Assembly: GCA_018223415.1 (NCBI GenBank)
Contig: JAGTTQ010000001.1
Coordinates: 1,705,365-1,769,364 of the forward strand
Reading direction: 5' to 3'
Length of the DNA stretch: 64,000 nucleotides
Source: Eubacteriaceae bacterium Marseille-Q4139
GTDB lineage: Bacteria > Bacillota > Clostridia > Lachnospirales > Lachnospiraceae
In this document: positions 43,756 through 52,521 of the stretch, in pieces
Numbering within the stretch: the first letter of the stretch is position 1
Layout: every line of letters starts with the position of its first letter
Position numbers and translations under genes: made by a program
Notes under the pieces: generated by a model
What the model was told of the DNA's origin: nothing
Databases searched by the model: none
The model's input: only the letters and a program-made list of their open reading frames with translations

Positions 43756-45735
43756 TCACCCACCCGTCTCAGCGTTTCCATTCCCTCTGCTCATCTGCTC
43801 CAGATACACAAGAAGAACCGAAATATCCGCCGGCGAAACACCGGAAATCCGCGACGCCTGCCCGATATTCATGGGCTGGTAAAGGTTCAACTTCTGAACA
43901 GCCTCCCGCCGCAGGCTCTTTACCACACCGTAATCAAAGCCCTTCGGAAGCTTTTTTCCCTCTAGCTTCTTAAACTGCGCCACCTGCTGCTTCTGCCTCT
44001 TGATGTAGCCCTCATACTTGATATTGATATTCACCTGGACAGCCACATCCTCCGGAAGCTCCGGCCGTTCCTCATCCAGCTCCGAAAGCATCCAGTAATC
44101 AAGCTCCGGCCGCCGTACCAGCTCTGCCAGCGTGCTGCCGGACTTTAAAAGCGTGCTTCCATGTTCTCCCAAGAACTCCTGAACTTTCTCATTTGCACCG
44201 ACCGTGGCCTTTTTAAGGCGCTCAATCTCCTCTGCAATCGCCTTTTCCTTCCAGAGCACGTACTGGTACTGCTCGTCGCTCACAAGTCCAATCTCATGGC
44301 CGATGGCGCGAAGTCTTAAATCCGCATTATCCTGCCTGAGAAGCAGCCGATATTCCGCCCTCGATGTCATCATCCGGTACGGCTCATGGTTTTCCTTCGT
44401 CACAAGGTCATCAATCAAAACACCGATATACGCCTGCGACCTGTCCAAAACCACCGGCTCCTTTCCCTGAAGCTTCCTGGCCGCATTGACACCGGCCATA
44501 AAGCCCTGGACAGCCGCCTCCTCATACCCGGAGCTCCCGTTAAACTGCCCGCCGGAAAACAGCCCTTCAATCTCCTTAAACTCAAGAGTCGCTCTAAGCT
44601 GTCTCGGATTGATGCAGTCATACTCAATGGCATAGGCGCTTCGGACAATTTTCACATTCTCAAGCCCCGGCACCGTCCGGTACATAGCAAACTGGACGTC
44701 CTCGGGAAGGGAGCTGGACATGCCGCCGAGGTACATTTCGTTGGTATAATTCCCCTCCGGCTCCACGAAAACCTGGTGCCGTTCCTTATCCGGGAATTTC
44801 ACGACCTTGTCCTCGATGGACGGACAGTACCGCGGCCCCGTCCCCTCAATGGCACCGGAAAAAAGCGGCGACCGGTCAAGGTTCGCCCGGATAATTTCAT
44901 GGGTTTTTTCATTGGTATAAGTCAGCCAGCAGGAAACCTGCTCCTTCTGGACAGAAGCCGGATCCGTAGAAAAAGAAAACGGAACCACCTTCTCATCGCC
45001 AAACTGTTCCTCCATCTTGGAAAAATCAATGGAGCGCCTGTCCACCCTGGCCGGAGTTCCCGTCTTAAACCGGAACATTTCGATGCCGTTGGCCTTCAAG
45101 GAATCCGTCAGAAGATTGGCCGCCTGGAGCCCGTTGGGCCCCGTATGGTTCACCACATCGCCGTAAACACACTGCGCCCGCAAATACACGCCTGTGGCCA
45201 GGACGACAGCCCGGCAGTGATACACGGCCCCGGAATTTGTCTTCACGCCGACCACACGCTTTTTAAAACCTTCCCCGCGGATTTCGGCTGCCTTCTCAGC
45301 TTCCGGGCTCCCGCCTTCTCCCGGCTTCTCCAAAACACTCTCCGTCAGGATCTCCGAAACCTCACCCTGGCGGATCGTCAGATGATCCGTATTCTCCAGG
45401 ACACGGCGCATCTCCCTGGTATAATCCTGCTTGTCCGCCTGGGCCCTTAAGGAGTGAACCGCCGGCCCCTTGGACTCATTTAACATCTTCGACTGGATAA
45501 ACGTCTTGTCGATATTTTTTCCCATCTCGCCGCCGAGAGCATCTAACTCCCGCACGAGATGTCCCTTGGAGCTGCCGCCAATATTGGGATTGCAGGGCAT
45601 CAGCGCAATGCTGTCCACGCTGACCGTAAACATAATCGTCTCAAATCCAAGCCTGGCCGCTGCCAGCGCCGCCTCACAGCCTGCATGGCCTGCGCCCACC
45701 ACCACAATATCATACGTCTCTTCTAAAAAAGGCAT
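43756..45735 (-). CDS. mnmG: tRNA uridine-34 carboxymethylaminomethyl synthesis enzyme MnmG (GidA)
   Basis: A 659-aa FAD-dependent enzyme acting with MnmE to make the cmnm5U34 modification of tRNA wobble uridine. The dinucleotide-binding motif VVGAGHAGCEAALAAARLG is at the N-terminus (residues 11-29). PCNPNIGGSSKGHLVRE and the FSGGQFNGSSGYEEAA signature confirm the family; the C-terminal helical domain contacts MnmE and tRNA. A ribosome-site-like GAGGAA precedes the start, and the gene begins 25 bp after mnmE. Confidence 0.97.
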   Translation of the reverse strand: MPFLEETYDIVVVGAGHAGCEAALAAARLGFETIMFTVSVDSIALMPCNPNIGGSSKGHLVRELDALGGEMGKNIDKTFIQSKMLNESKGPAVHSLRAQADKQDYTREMRRVLENTDHLTIRQGEVSEILTESVLEKPGEGGSPEAEKAAEIRGEGFKKRVVGVKTNSGAVYHCRAVVLATGVYLRAQCVYGDVVNHTGPNGLQAANLLTDSLKANGIEMFRFKTGTPARVDRRSIDFSKMEEQFGDEKVVPFSFSTDPASVQKEQVSCWLTYTNEKTHEIIRANLDRSPLFSGAIEGTGPRYCPSIEDKVVKFPDKERHQVFVEPEGNYTNEMYLGGMSSSLPEDVQFAMYRTVPGLENVKIVRSAYAIEYDCINPRQLRATLEFKEIEGLFSGGQFNGSSGYEEAAVQGFMAGVNAARKLQGKEPVVLDRSQAYIGVLIDDLVTKENHEPYRMMTSRAEYRLLLRQDNADLRLRAIGHEIGLVSDEQYQYVLWKEKAIAEEIERLKKATVGANEKVQEFLGEHGSTLLKSGSTLAELVRRPELDYWMLSELDEERPELPEDVAVQVNINIKYEGYIKRQKQQVAQFKKLEGKKLPKGFDYGVVKSLRREAVQKLNLYQPMNIGQASRISGVSPADISVLLVYLEQMSRGNGNAETGG

Positions 45736-45760
45736 TGCAATTCCTCATTTCCTGCTGCGT

Positions 45761-47152
45761 CTATTTTCCCATGCAAAACTTACTGAAAATCTCGTTGACG
45801 AGATCGTCCTCCACCGATTCCCCGATGATAAGCCCAAGCTTTTCATAGGCATTCATCAGGTCAATGGAAAAGAAATCCTCCGGCATCCCGCCGTTTATGC
45901 TCTCCTCCACCATCCGCATGCTGTCATACGCTTCACGAAGCGCCTGGGCATGACGCACGTTGGTAATCAGGATCTGATCGTTAAAATCAATCTCCCCGCC
46001 GTAAAACAGCGTCTTGATCTCTTCCTCCAACTCCCCGATCCCGGTCTCCTCCTTGGCGGAAACAAAAAGGACACGGTGCCCCGATTTTTCTGCAATCTCC
46101 TCCGCAGAAACAACTGCGTCCAGATCGCTTTTATTCAAAAGGACAACCGCCTTCCGCCCCCGGATCATCTCCATAATCTGATCGTCGTTTTCATCCAATG
46201 GCCGCGACGAATCCACCACATAGATAATTAAATCCGCGTCCTCGGCCGCCTTCATGGCCCGTGACACGCCAATTTTTTCCACGGCATCCTCCGTACTTCG
46301 GATTCCAGCCGTATCCACCACATTGAGGCTGATCCCCTGGAGATAAATATGTTCTTCAAGAATATCCCTGGTGGTTCCGGCAATATCCGTCACAATGGCG
46401 CGATCCTCGCCGACCAGCACATTCATTAAAGACGACTTTCCGGCATTTGGCTTTCCGAGAATCACAGTCCTGATTCCTTCCGCCACAACGCGCCCGTTCC
46501 CGGCCGACCGGATTAACGCCTTTAACTCCTCTTCCACCCCGGAAACCACCGAAAGAAGCTTCTCTCCGTACCCGTCGAGGGAAATATGCTCCGGATCATC
46601 GAGCGCCGACTCAATAAACGCAATCTCATAGAGAATCTTCTCCCGCAGCTCCTTAATTTTCTTTGAAACGCTGCCGCGAAGCTGTCCCACCGACGATTTT
46701 AAGGCATACTCGTTTTTCGACTGGATCACGTCCATGACCGCCTCTGCCTGGGACAAATCAATGCGCCCGTTCAAAAACGCCCGCTTCGTAAATTCTCCCG
46801 GCTCCGCCAGACGCGCGCCGTTTTTAAGAACCGTCTCCAAAATCCGTCTCGTCACCAGCATCCCGCCGTGACAGTCGATTTCCACCGTGTCCTCGGCCGT
46901 AAAGCTGGCCGGCCCGCGCATCAGCATCACAAGAACCTCGTCGATCACCTCGTCCCCGTCACATACAAAACCGTAATGGATCGTATGGCTTTTTGCGGAC
47001 GCCAGCGTCTTTCCCGCCTTTTTCGGCCGGAAAATCCTGTCTGCCGTTTCGACAGCCTTCTCCCCGCTGATCCTAACGATCCCGATACCGGAATTTCCCA
47101 TGGCCGTCGCAATGGCCGCAATCGTATCCGTCCCCGCAAATTTCATGTCCAT
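45761..47152 (-). CDS. mnmE: tRNA modification GTPase MnmE (TrmE)
   Basis: A 463-aa GTPase partner of MnmG. The N-terminal folate-binding domain begins DTIAAIATAMGNSGIGIVRISG. A helical domain and inserted G domain follow with G1 GKPNAGKSS, G2 TTRDI, G3 DTAG and G4 NKSD. The C-terminal CMGK supplies the conserved Cys. The first ATG (47152) is close to GGGTGAGATC; a second ATG two codons later is the alternative start. A hairpin lies between jag and this gene. Confidence 0.96.
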   Translation of the reverse strand: MDMKFAGTDTIAAIATAMGNSGIGIVRISGEKAVETADRIFRPKKAGKTLASAKSHTIHYGFVCDGDEVIDEVLVMLMRGPASFTAEDTVEIDCHGGMLVTRRILETVLKNGARLAEPGEFTKRAFLNGRIDLSQAEAVMDVIQSKNEYALKSSVGQLRGSVSKKIKELREKILYEIAFIESALDDPEHISLDGYGEKLLSVVSGVEEELKALIRSAGNGRVVAEGIRTVILGKPNAGKSSLMNVLVGEDRAIVTDIAGTTRDILEEHIYLQGISLNVVDTAGIRSTEDAVEKIGVSRAMKAAEDADLIIYVVDSSRPLDENDDQIMEMIRGRKAVVLLNKSDLDAVVSAEEIAEKSGHRVLFVSAKEETGIGELEEEIKTLFYGGEIDFNDQILITNVRHAQALREAYDSMRMVEESINGGMPEDFFSIDLMNAYEKLGLIIGESVEDDLVNEIFSKFCMGK

Positions 47153-47193
47153 GATCTCACCCCCAATGCAGCATGGTGCCGCTGTTGCATAAA

Positions 47194-47214
47194 GGGGCTG
47201 CCGCAGGCAGCCCC
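47194..47214 (-). terminator. Hairpin between jag and mnmE, possible attenuator
   Basis: A perfect 9-bp stem (GGGGCTGCC with GGCAGCCCC) and a 3-nt loop are followed on the minus strand by TTTATG only, so termination would be partial. It could lower expression of mnmE-mnmG-rsmG relative to rpmH-jag. Confidence 0.5.
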
Positions 47215-47221
47215 CTTCCTC

Positions 47222-47887
47222 TTAACTTCTCGCTCTGTCTCTTCTGGAACCGCGGTCTTCTCTCTTTAACGAGATCACCACATGGCGGAACGGCTCCTCG
47301 CCCTCACTTCTCGTAAATACAACCTTGTCATTCTGAAGGGCAGAATGGATGATCCGTCTCTCATACGGGTTCATCGGCTCAAGAGCCACGGAACGTCTCG
47401 TTCTCTTAACCTTGTATGCAATGTTCTTTGCCAGGGTTTCCAGCGTTTCCTTCCGTCTCTCCCGGTAATTCTCCGTATCCAGCTTCACGCGGAGATACTC
47501 TTCCGACTCCTTGTTTACCACGAGGCTCACAAGGTACTGGAGGGAATCCAGCGTCTGTCCCCTCTTTCCGATCAGAAGCCCCATCTCGTCGCCGGATAAG
47601 TTGATATCCATCTCCTTATCCCCTTCATTCAGCTTCACATCAATCGTCACCTGAATTCCCATGGCATCAAACACGGAGTTCAGGAAATCTGCTGCCTTTT
47701 CATCAATCGTCTCGATCTTGCCTGCACGGATAATAGCCGGCTTGGCTCCAATAAGGCCTCCCAGGAGTCCCGTACTTCCTTTTTCAACCACTTCATACCG
47801 AAGCTTATCACTGCTCACACCAAGCTGCAAAGAAGCCTGCGTAATTGCATCGTCAACCGTCTTCGCAGTTACTGTAATCATTTCCAT
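47222..47887 (-). CDS. khpB: RNA-binding protein KhpB (Jag, SpoIIIJ-associated)
   Basis: A 221-aa protein with an N-terminal Jag domain (residues 1-55, TVDDAITQASLQLGVSSDKL), a KH domain with a GxxG-like loop (GLLIGKRGQTLDSLQYL) and a C-terminal R3H domain (ERRIIHSALQNDKVVFTRSEGEEPFRHVVI region). It binds RNA and, with KhpA, affects cell elongation and division in Firmicutes. AAGGGGG precedes the start. It is the gene after yidC, as usual. Confidence 0.94.
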   Translation of the reverse strand: MEMITVTAKTVDDAITQASLQLGVSSDKLRYEVVEKGSTGLLGGLIGAKPAIIRAGKIETIDEKAADFLNSVFDAMGIQVTIDVKLNEGDKEMDINLSGDEMGLLIGKRGQTLDSLQYLVSLVVNKESEEYLRVKLDTENYRERRKETLETLAKNIAYKVKRTRRSVALEPMNPYERRIIHSALQNDKVVFTRSEGEEPFRHVVISLKREDRGSRRDRARS

Positions 47888-47903
47888 AATAGAACCCCCT
47901 TAT

Positions 47904-49160
47904 TTACTTTTTCCGTTTTTCATGTGCCTCATTATACTTCTGAACCATAGCCGCCTTGGCTGCCAGGCTTCCCGGCTTCGGATCCGACTCATAGATCTTT
48001 TTGGATTCCTCAATCTGCTTTGCAATCCGTTCCTTCTTCTGCTCCTCCTCGAGGCGTTCCTTTTCCTCCTCTTCACGAAGCGTCTTTAAGGAAACATTTG
48101 CATTCTGGGAGATCTTCGCCGGCGGAAGCCCCTGCTTCGCCCTCTTGGCGTTGACCTTCTCCATGTTTTTCCGCACCATCTCGTCAATGTCAACCTTCTC
48201 CATATAGGAGTTTACGAAAAGCTGCTGAACCACGGTCACAACGCTGGTCGCAATCCAGTAAAGACCAAGTCCTGTCGGCATCGTAATACAGATAAAAGCA
48301 GAAAATAACGGCATGATCGTCATCATGGACTTCATGGACTGAGCCGTCGGATTATCGCTGTCCATCTGCGATTCCGCCTGCTTGCCGCTCATGAGCTTCG
48401 TGCTGAACCACTGGGTAAGGGCTGCCAGAATCGGGATACTCCATGCAAGGCTCGGCGCCCATCCTGGCGCTTCCGCAAGGTTCAGTCCCAAGAACCAGTT
48501 CATCTCCTCGATGATATGTGCATTTTCCGAAATAACATCAGAAATGGCCGGGAACAGGTTCTGAAGCTGATCCCACTGGCTTCCGGTGAATTTATAAAGC
48601 ATGTCCACCAGCCTGTCTGCGCTGGTGAAATCAAATTTGTCCATCGAATTGACGGCTGCGGCCCTGGCGACATCCGTAATCCCGGAAATCTTTTCGGCAT
48701 AATCCGGCTGCGTCATAAGAGGCGTCACAACATTGTCAAAATATACGCGCACCGACGGAACGTATGCCGGAATATTGTAAATAACCCGGTACAGTGCAAA
48801 TAAAATCGGCATCTGGATTAAAAGCGGCAGACATCCGCTCGTCATGCTGGTGCCATACTTTTCGTAAACGGCCTGGATCTCCACATTCTGCTTCTGCATG
48901 GAAGCCTGATCCGTCTTTCCTCTGTACTTCTTCTGAATCGCCTGAATTTCAGGATTCATGACAGACATGAGCTTTGTGCTCTTCTGCTGCTTGATCGTCA
49001 GCGGGATCATTAAGGTCTTCGTGATGATCGTAAACAGGATGATGCACAAGCCGACATTAAAAATCCCGAACTGGCTTGTGAACCGGAACAGGATGTCCAT
49101 GATATAACCAAGGACTGTTGCAATCGGCCCCAGAATGGAACCGGCTTTCGTCAAAACCAT
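47904..49160 (-). CDS. yidC: Membrane protein insertase YidC (SpoIIIJ/OxaA)
   Basis: A 418-aa insertase that folds and inserts membrane proteins with or without Sec. Membrane segments include the N-terminal one, FGIFNVGLCIILFTIITKT and the C-terminal PLFSAFICITMPTGLGLYWI. The conserved cytoplasmic loop region is KQQKSTKLMSVMNPEIQAIQKKY. It lacks a lipobox cysteine seen in Bacillus SpoIIIJ. Compared with Bacillus (about 260 aa) it is extended by an insertion between membrane segments and a long charged C-terminal tail of about 90 residues rich in Lys and Glu, which may bind ribosomes. AGGAGG precedes the start. Confidence 0.95.
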   Translation of the reverse strand: MVLTKAGSILGPIATVLGYIMDILFRFTSQFGIFNVGLCIILFTIITKTLMIPLTIKQQKSTKLMSVMNPEIQAIQKKYRGKTDQASMQKQNVEIQAVYEKYGTSMTSGCLPLLIQMPILFALYRVIYNIPAYVPSVRVYFDNVVTPLMTQPDYAEKISGITDVARAAAVNSMDKFDFTSADRLVDMLYKFTGSQWDQLQNLFPAISDVISENAHIIEEMNWFLGLNLAEAPGWAPSLAWSIPILAALTQWFSTKLMSGKQAESQMDSDNPTAQSMKSMMTIMPLFSAFICITMPTGLGLYWIATSVVTVVQQLFVNSYMEKVDIDEMVRKNMEKVNAKRAKQGLPPAKISQNANVSLKTLREEEEKERLEEEQKKERIAKQIEESKKIYESDPKPGSLAAKAAMVQKYNEAHEKRKK

Positions 49161-49177
49161 ACCTTACCTCCTATGGT

Positions 49178-49399
49178 CTACGGAACTAGATCATAACCGC
49201 CCTTTGCAAACGGATGACAGCGGAGAATCCGCCTGCAAGCAAGATAACTACCCTTTACAGCGCCGTATTTTTCCAGTGCCTCAATGGCGTATTGAGAACA
49301 CGTCGGCGTGTAAATACAGTGAGGTCCCAGACATGGAGAAATAAACTTTTTATAAAACCTTATAAATCCAATCAAAAAGCCTCTAATCAAAACGCTCAC
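49178..49399 (-). CDS. yidD: Membrane protein insertion efficiency factor YidD
   Basis: A 73-aa protein with the family pattern YKKFISPCLGPHCIYTPTCS and YAIEALEKYGAVKGSYLA-R-ILRCHPF, four conserved Cys and an amphipathic N-terminus. It assists YidC-dependent insertion. It overlaps the end of rnpA by 17 bp and precedes yidC by 17 bp. Confidence 0.95.
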   Translation of the reverse strand: MSVLIRGFLIGFIRFYKKFISPCLGPHCIYTPTCSQYAIEALEKYGAVKGSYLACRRILRCHPFAKGGYDLVP

Positions 49400-49739
49400 T
49401 TCGATTCTCTAAAATGTTATGAAGTCCGCACAAGTGCAGGAACGCACTTTCAATCTTATCGAATTTTTTGTCTTTTGCCGCAGCTCTGGCGACTACAATG
49501 ATGTCGTACCCGCTTTTCAATATGTCCCCGTTTAACCGGAAGGCCTCACGCACAAGCCGGACGAAATGATGCCGGACGACGCTGTTGCCCACCTTTTTGC
49601 TTACCGATATTCCAATTCTTGTCCTGTCGCTTCCCGTATTCACCGCATACATCACAAGGTATTTGTTGGCATAGGATTTTCCGGTGCGGTAAACCGTCTG
49701 GAACTCGCTGTTTTTCTTCAATGAAGGAAATCGCTTCAT
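49383..49739 (-). CDS. rnpA: Ribonuclease P protein component
   Basis: A 118-aa basic protein that helps the RNase P RNA process tRNA 5' ends. It carries the RNR-type signature in KKVGNSVVRHHFVRLVREAFR and the N-terminal FPSLKKNSEFQTVYRTGKSY; the usual RNR motif reads VVRHHFVR here. The start at 49739 has GGAGGAACAG directly upstream; an in-frame ATG 10 codons earlier would bury that site. It follows rpmH by 67 bp. Confidence 0.95.
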   Translation of the reverse strand: MKRFPSLKKNSEFQTVYRTGKSYANKYLVMYAVNTGSDRTRIGISVSKKVGNSVVRHHFVRLVREAFRLNGDILKSGYDIIVVARAAAKDKKFDKIESAFLHLCGLHNILENRSERFD

Positions 49740-49806
49740 CTGTTCCTCCAAACGAAAAAGAGTATCCAAAAGTTCTTCCTAACTTCCGGATACTCTCTTG
49801 GATTCA

Positions 49807-49941
49807 TTAAGCTGATAATCTTGCTCTACCTTTTGCTCTTCTGGCAGCCAATACTTTTCTGCCGCCTGCGCTGCTCATTCTGGCTCTGAAACCGTGTACT
49901 CTCTTTCTCTGAGTATTCTTCGGCTGAAATGTCATCTTCAT
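49807..49941 (-). CDS. rpmH: 50S ribosomal protein L34
   Basis: A 44-aa very basic ribosomal protein, MKMTFQPKNTQRKRVHGF at the start and GRKVLAARRAKGRARLSA at the end, with the classical FRARMSSAGGRKVL core. AGAGGAGGTG precedes the ATG. It leads the rpmH-rnpA-yidD-yidC-jag-mnmE-mnmG-rsmG operon, pointing away from oriC. Confidence 0.96.
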   Translation of the reverse strand: MKMTFQPKNTQRKRVHGFRARMSSAGGRKVLAARRAKGRARLSA

Positions 49942-49969
49942 TGTCCGGCACCTCCTCTTATCTTAAATT

Positions 49970-50056
49970 CAGGTACCTTCGCGTACCTGGCGAATATGGA
50001 CATATCTAAACGATGCTCCCGAAGACAGGAAATCCCCCGGGAACCCGACATCGTTT
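49970..50056 (-). promoter_or_regulatory. Structured 5' leader of rpmH
   Basis: The transcript leader contains a hairpin CAGGTAC/GTACCTG (49970-49989) close to the rpmH ribosome site. A larger one is closed by AAACGATG (50009-50016) and CATCGTTT (50049-50056) with a GC-rich interior. A role in autoregulation is possible but unproven. The stretch 50088-50186 holds no other gene. Confidence 0.55.
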
Positions 50057-50058
50057 CA

Positions 50059-50087
50059 ATTATATAGAAGATAAACGGCTTCGTCAA
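50059..50087 (-). promoter_or_regulatory. Promoter of the rpmH operon
   Basis: On the minus strand TTGACG (50082-50087) and a perfect TATAAT (50059-50064) are spaced by exactly 17 bp, near-consensus for sigma-A. Confidence 0.85.
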
Positions 50088-50186
50088 GAGTTTCTTGGCG
50101 AAAAAAAGCATGGATTTTTTCTGTCCCTACAAAATGTATCTGCCGGTTTCTTCTATTACTATATTTAGTATCCGCTCCGAATGAAC

Positions 50187-50819
50187 TTAATCATTCCGAA
50201 GCTTCAAAAGCACCTTCACCACAGCCGTCGTGAGAATTCCTGCCACAATGGCCTCCGGAACTCCCAGGGTGACAATCGTGCCGAGGATCACGTCATAGAT
50301 CCTGGCCACAACCCAGCTGGAAGCCGCCGCATAGCTCTTTCCGAAGAATACATAAATCCCGTTCATGACGAGGATCGTGTTCGTCATGGAACCGGCGATT
50401 CCCGCGATCCAGAGCGCTGCCGTCTGACCGCCTTTCTTATTATGAAGCGCCTTCATCGCAAGTTCATACACATAATACGCCGCAACGCCGATCAGAATCC
50501 TGGGAACCAGGCTGATCACAACGCTCCACATATTTCCGCTGTATCCGCCGATGGAGACAAAGGGGCTGAATACAAAGGACGTGATATTCGGTGTGAGCGT
50601 CGCCTTAATTAAGCTCGTCATTCCAAATACCAACCCAAAATACGCCCCGTATCTCGGCCCAAGAAGAATGGCCCCGATGATAACCGGAACGTGGATGATG
50701 GTTGCGTTCATGAATCCCAATGGAATGTAGCCCAAAAACGGTACTGCTGCCATCATGATGATGATTGCCGTAAAAATTGCGGCAAGCGTCATGTCAAGAA
50801 CTCTCTTTTCAATTTTCAT
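50187..50819 (-). CDS. ECF transporter S component (vitamin-binding subunit)
   Basis: A 210-aa hydrophobic protein with about six transmembrane segments and the S-component pattern. The N-terminal helix contains TLAAIFTAIIIMMAAVPFLG; FMNATIIHVPVIIGAILLGPRYGAYFG and FSPFVS lie in the substrate region. The HVPVIIGAILLGP motif suggests the pantothenate/PanT-like or related group, but substrate cannot be fixed by eye. It has AGGAGG upstream and its own consensus promoter. It is a solo S gene, so it must share EcfA/EcfT encoded elsewhere. It sits between rpmH and oriC, where most Firmicutes have no gene. Confidence 0.9.
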   Translation of the reverse strand: MKIEKRVLDMTLAAIFTAIIIMMAAVPFLGYIPLGFMNATIIHVPVIIGAILLGPRYGAYFGLVFGMTSLIKATLTPNITSFVFSPFVSIGGYSGNMWSVVISLVPRILIGVAAYYVYELAMKALHNKKGGQTAALWIAGIAGSMTNTILVMNGIYVFFGKSYAAASSWVVARIYDVILGTIVTLGVPEAIVAGILTTAVVKVLLKLRND

Positions 50820-50878
50820 TTTTTTTTCCTCCTGCTACTGTTCTTTTAAAAGATACAATGCAATTTTCTACAACCCGC

Positions 50879-50907
50879 ATTATATATAATTTGTTTCCCG
50901 GCGTCAA
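50879..50907 (-). promoter_or_regulatory. Promoter of the ECF S-component gene
   Basis: On the minus strand TTGACG (50902-50907) and a perfect TATAAT (50879-50884) are spaced by 17 bp, ending 31 bp from the first DnaA box. Confidence 0.8.
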
Positions 50908-50937
50908 GAACGAGATTTACATAATTTATCAACAATT

Positions 50938-51094
50938 TGTGGATAAGTTGTGGATAACTTTATGGATAAGTTGTGGATTTTAAGATTTTCATTGAAAAAT
51001 GACTCGGTTTCATGTAGAATAGAATTAGATTGGGTTTGTGTGCGATTCACAATTTTTCACCTGCTTATCCACACTTATCCACCGTTTATACACA
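50938..51094. other. oriC, upstream DnaA-box cluster
   Basis: Seven DnaA boxes in two opposed groups flank the dnaA promoter. Group 1 reads TGTGGATAA at 50938 and 50949, TATGGATAA at 50961 and TGTGGATTT at 50972. Group 2 reads TTATCCACA at 51065, TTATCCACC at 51075 and TTATACACA at 51086. Spacing within groups is 10-12 bp, so the boxes face one side of the helix. They can serve both initiation and repression of dnaA. Confidence 0.9.
50992..51020 (+). promoter_or_regulatory. Promoter of dnaA
   Basis: TTGAAA and TAGAAT are separated by 17 bp, placed between the two groups of DnaA boxes, about 90 bp upstream of the dnaA start. DnaA binding on both sides would allow autorepression. Confidence 0.7.
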
Positions 51095-51111
51095 CAATGA
51101 GGAGTGCCGCT

Positions 51112-52482
51112 ATGCTGGAGAAAATATTAGAAAAATGGGAAGAGATCCTGCTTTATATAAAGGAAGAATACGAAATCACGGACGTGTCCTACAAGACGTG
51201 GCTGCTCCCTCTGACGCCGTATTCTGTGGATAAAGATATCCTCACCATAATCGTGCCCGATGACATCTTTCTGAATTATGTGAAAAAAAAATATGAACTG
51301 CTGTTGAAAGTTACCGTCGAGGAGATCACCGGCTTCCCATGCGAGATCCAGTTTATCCTTCAGGACCAGGTGCGTGAAAAACAGGAACTAGCCGGAAAGA
51401 AGCTGATCCAGAACACAAACGCCACCGTGAGCCAGCTTGCGATCCAGAATGCCAACCTGAATCCGAGATATACTTTTGATACCTTCGTGGTTGGAAAAAA
51501 CAATAACCTGGCCCATGCCGCCTCCCTGGCGGTGGCCGAATCCCCGGGTGAAATTTACAACCCTCTTTTTATTTACGGAGGCGTGGGACTTGGAAAAACC
51601 CACCTGATGCATTCCATCGCCCACTTTATCTTAAAAAATAACCCGAACTCCAAGATCCTCTATGTGACCTCAGAGAAATTCACAAACGAGCTGATCGACG
51701 CCATCCGGAACAAAAACAACATTTCCACCACGGAATTCCGGGAAAAATACAGGAACAACGATGTTCTTTTAATCGACGATATCCAGTTCATCATCGGCAA
51801 GGAATCGACCCAGGAGGAATTCTTCCATACCTTCAACGCCCTCTACGAGGCAAAAAAACAGATCATCATCTCCTCGGACCGGCCGCCGAAGGAAATCGAA
51901 ACCCTGGAGGAACGTCTCCGCTCCCGGTTCGAGTGGGGACTGACCGTGGACATCCAGCCTCCGGATTATGAGACCCGGATGGCCATCCTCCGGAAAAAAG
52001 AAGAACTGGAAGGTTATAATATTGACAATGAAGTGATTAAATACATCGCTTCCAACGTAAAATCCAACATCCGTGAGCTGGAAGGCGCCCTCACAAAAAT
52101 CGTCGCCTTCTCGAAATTAAACAAGCGGGAAATCAATACGGCTCTGGCTGAAGAGGCCTTAAAAGACCTGATCTCCCCAAATTCCGTCACGGAGGTCACA
52201 CCGGAGCTGATTATCAAAGTGGTTTCCGAGCATTTCGGCATCACGCCCGGCGACATCGTTGCCCAGAAGCGCAGCAAAGAGCTGGTATTTGCAAGGCAGA
52301 TTGCCATGTACCTCTGCGGGAACATGACAAACGAGTCCCTTCAGAATATCGGAAAAGCCCTGGGCGGCCGCGACCACACGACGATCATCCACGGGACGAA
52401 AAAAATCGTCTCCACCCTGGAAAAGGACGAGACCTTAAGGAACACCATCGACATCTTAAAAAAGAAAATCAACCCGCAGTAA
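51112..52482 (+). CDS. dnaA: Chromosomal replication initiator DnaA
   Basis: A 456-aa AAA+ initiator that binds DnaA boxes and unwinds oriC. Domain I (residues 1-85) interacts with partners; a short linker follows. The AAA+ core has Walker A GGVGLGKTH from residue 156 and Walker B VLLIDDIQF; the C-terminal DNA-binding domain ends with the DnaA signature GGRDHTTIIHGTKKI. The ATG at 51112 is preceded by GAGGAG 8 nt away. The frame is open further upstream through the DnaA boxes, but those residues are not part of the protein. First gene of the dnaA-dnaN-rlbA-recF-gyrB-gyrA order. Confidence 0.98.
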   Translation: MLEKILEKWEEILLYIKEEYEITDVSYKTWLLPLTPYSVDKDILTIIVPDDIFLNYVKKKYELLLKVTVEEITGFPCEIQFILQDQVREKQELAGKKLIQNTNATVSQLAIQNANLNPRYTFDTFVVGKNNNLAHAASLAVAESPGEIYNPLFIYGGVGLGKTHLMHSIAHFILKNNPNSKILYVTSEKFTNELIDAIRNKNNISTTEFREKYRNNDVLLIDDIQFIIGKESTQEEFFHTFNALYEAKKQIIISSDRPPKEIETLEERLRSRFEWGLTVDIQPPDYETRMAILRKKEELEGYNIDNEVIKYIASNVKSNIRELEGALTKIVAFSKLNKREINTALAEEALKDLISPNSVTEVTPELIIKVVSEHFGITPGDIVAQKRSKELVFARQIAMYLCGNMTNESLQNIGKALGGRDHTTIIHGTKKIVSTLEKDETLRNTIDILKKKINPQ

Positions 52483-52521
52483 CGATATGTGGATTTTTCA
52501 GTGGAAAAGCTGTTCAAAAAA

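Noticed and set aside
50950..51111. An N-terminal extension of DnaA by 54 residues
   Set aside because: The extension is encoded by the DnaA boxes and promoter and has no homology to DnaA; GAGGAG before 51112 marks the start.
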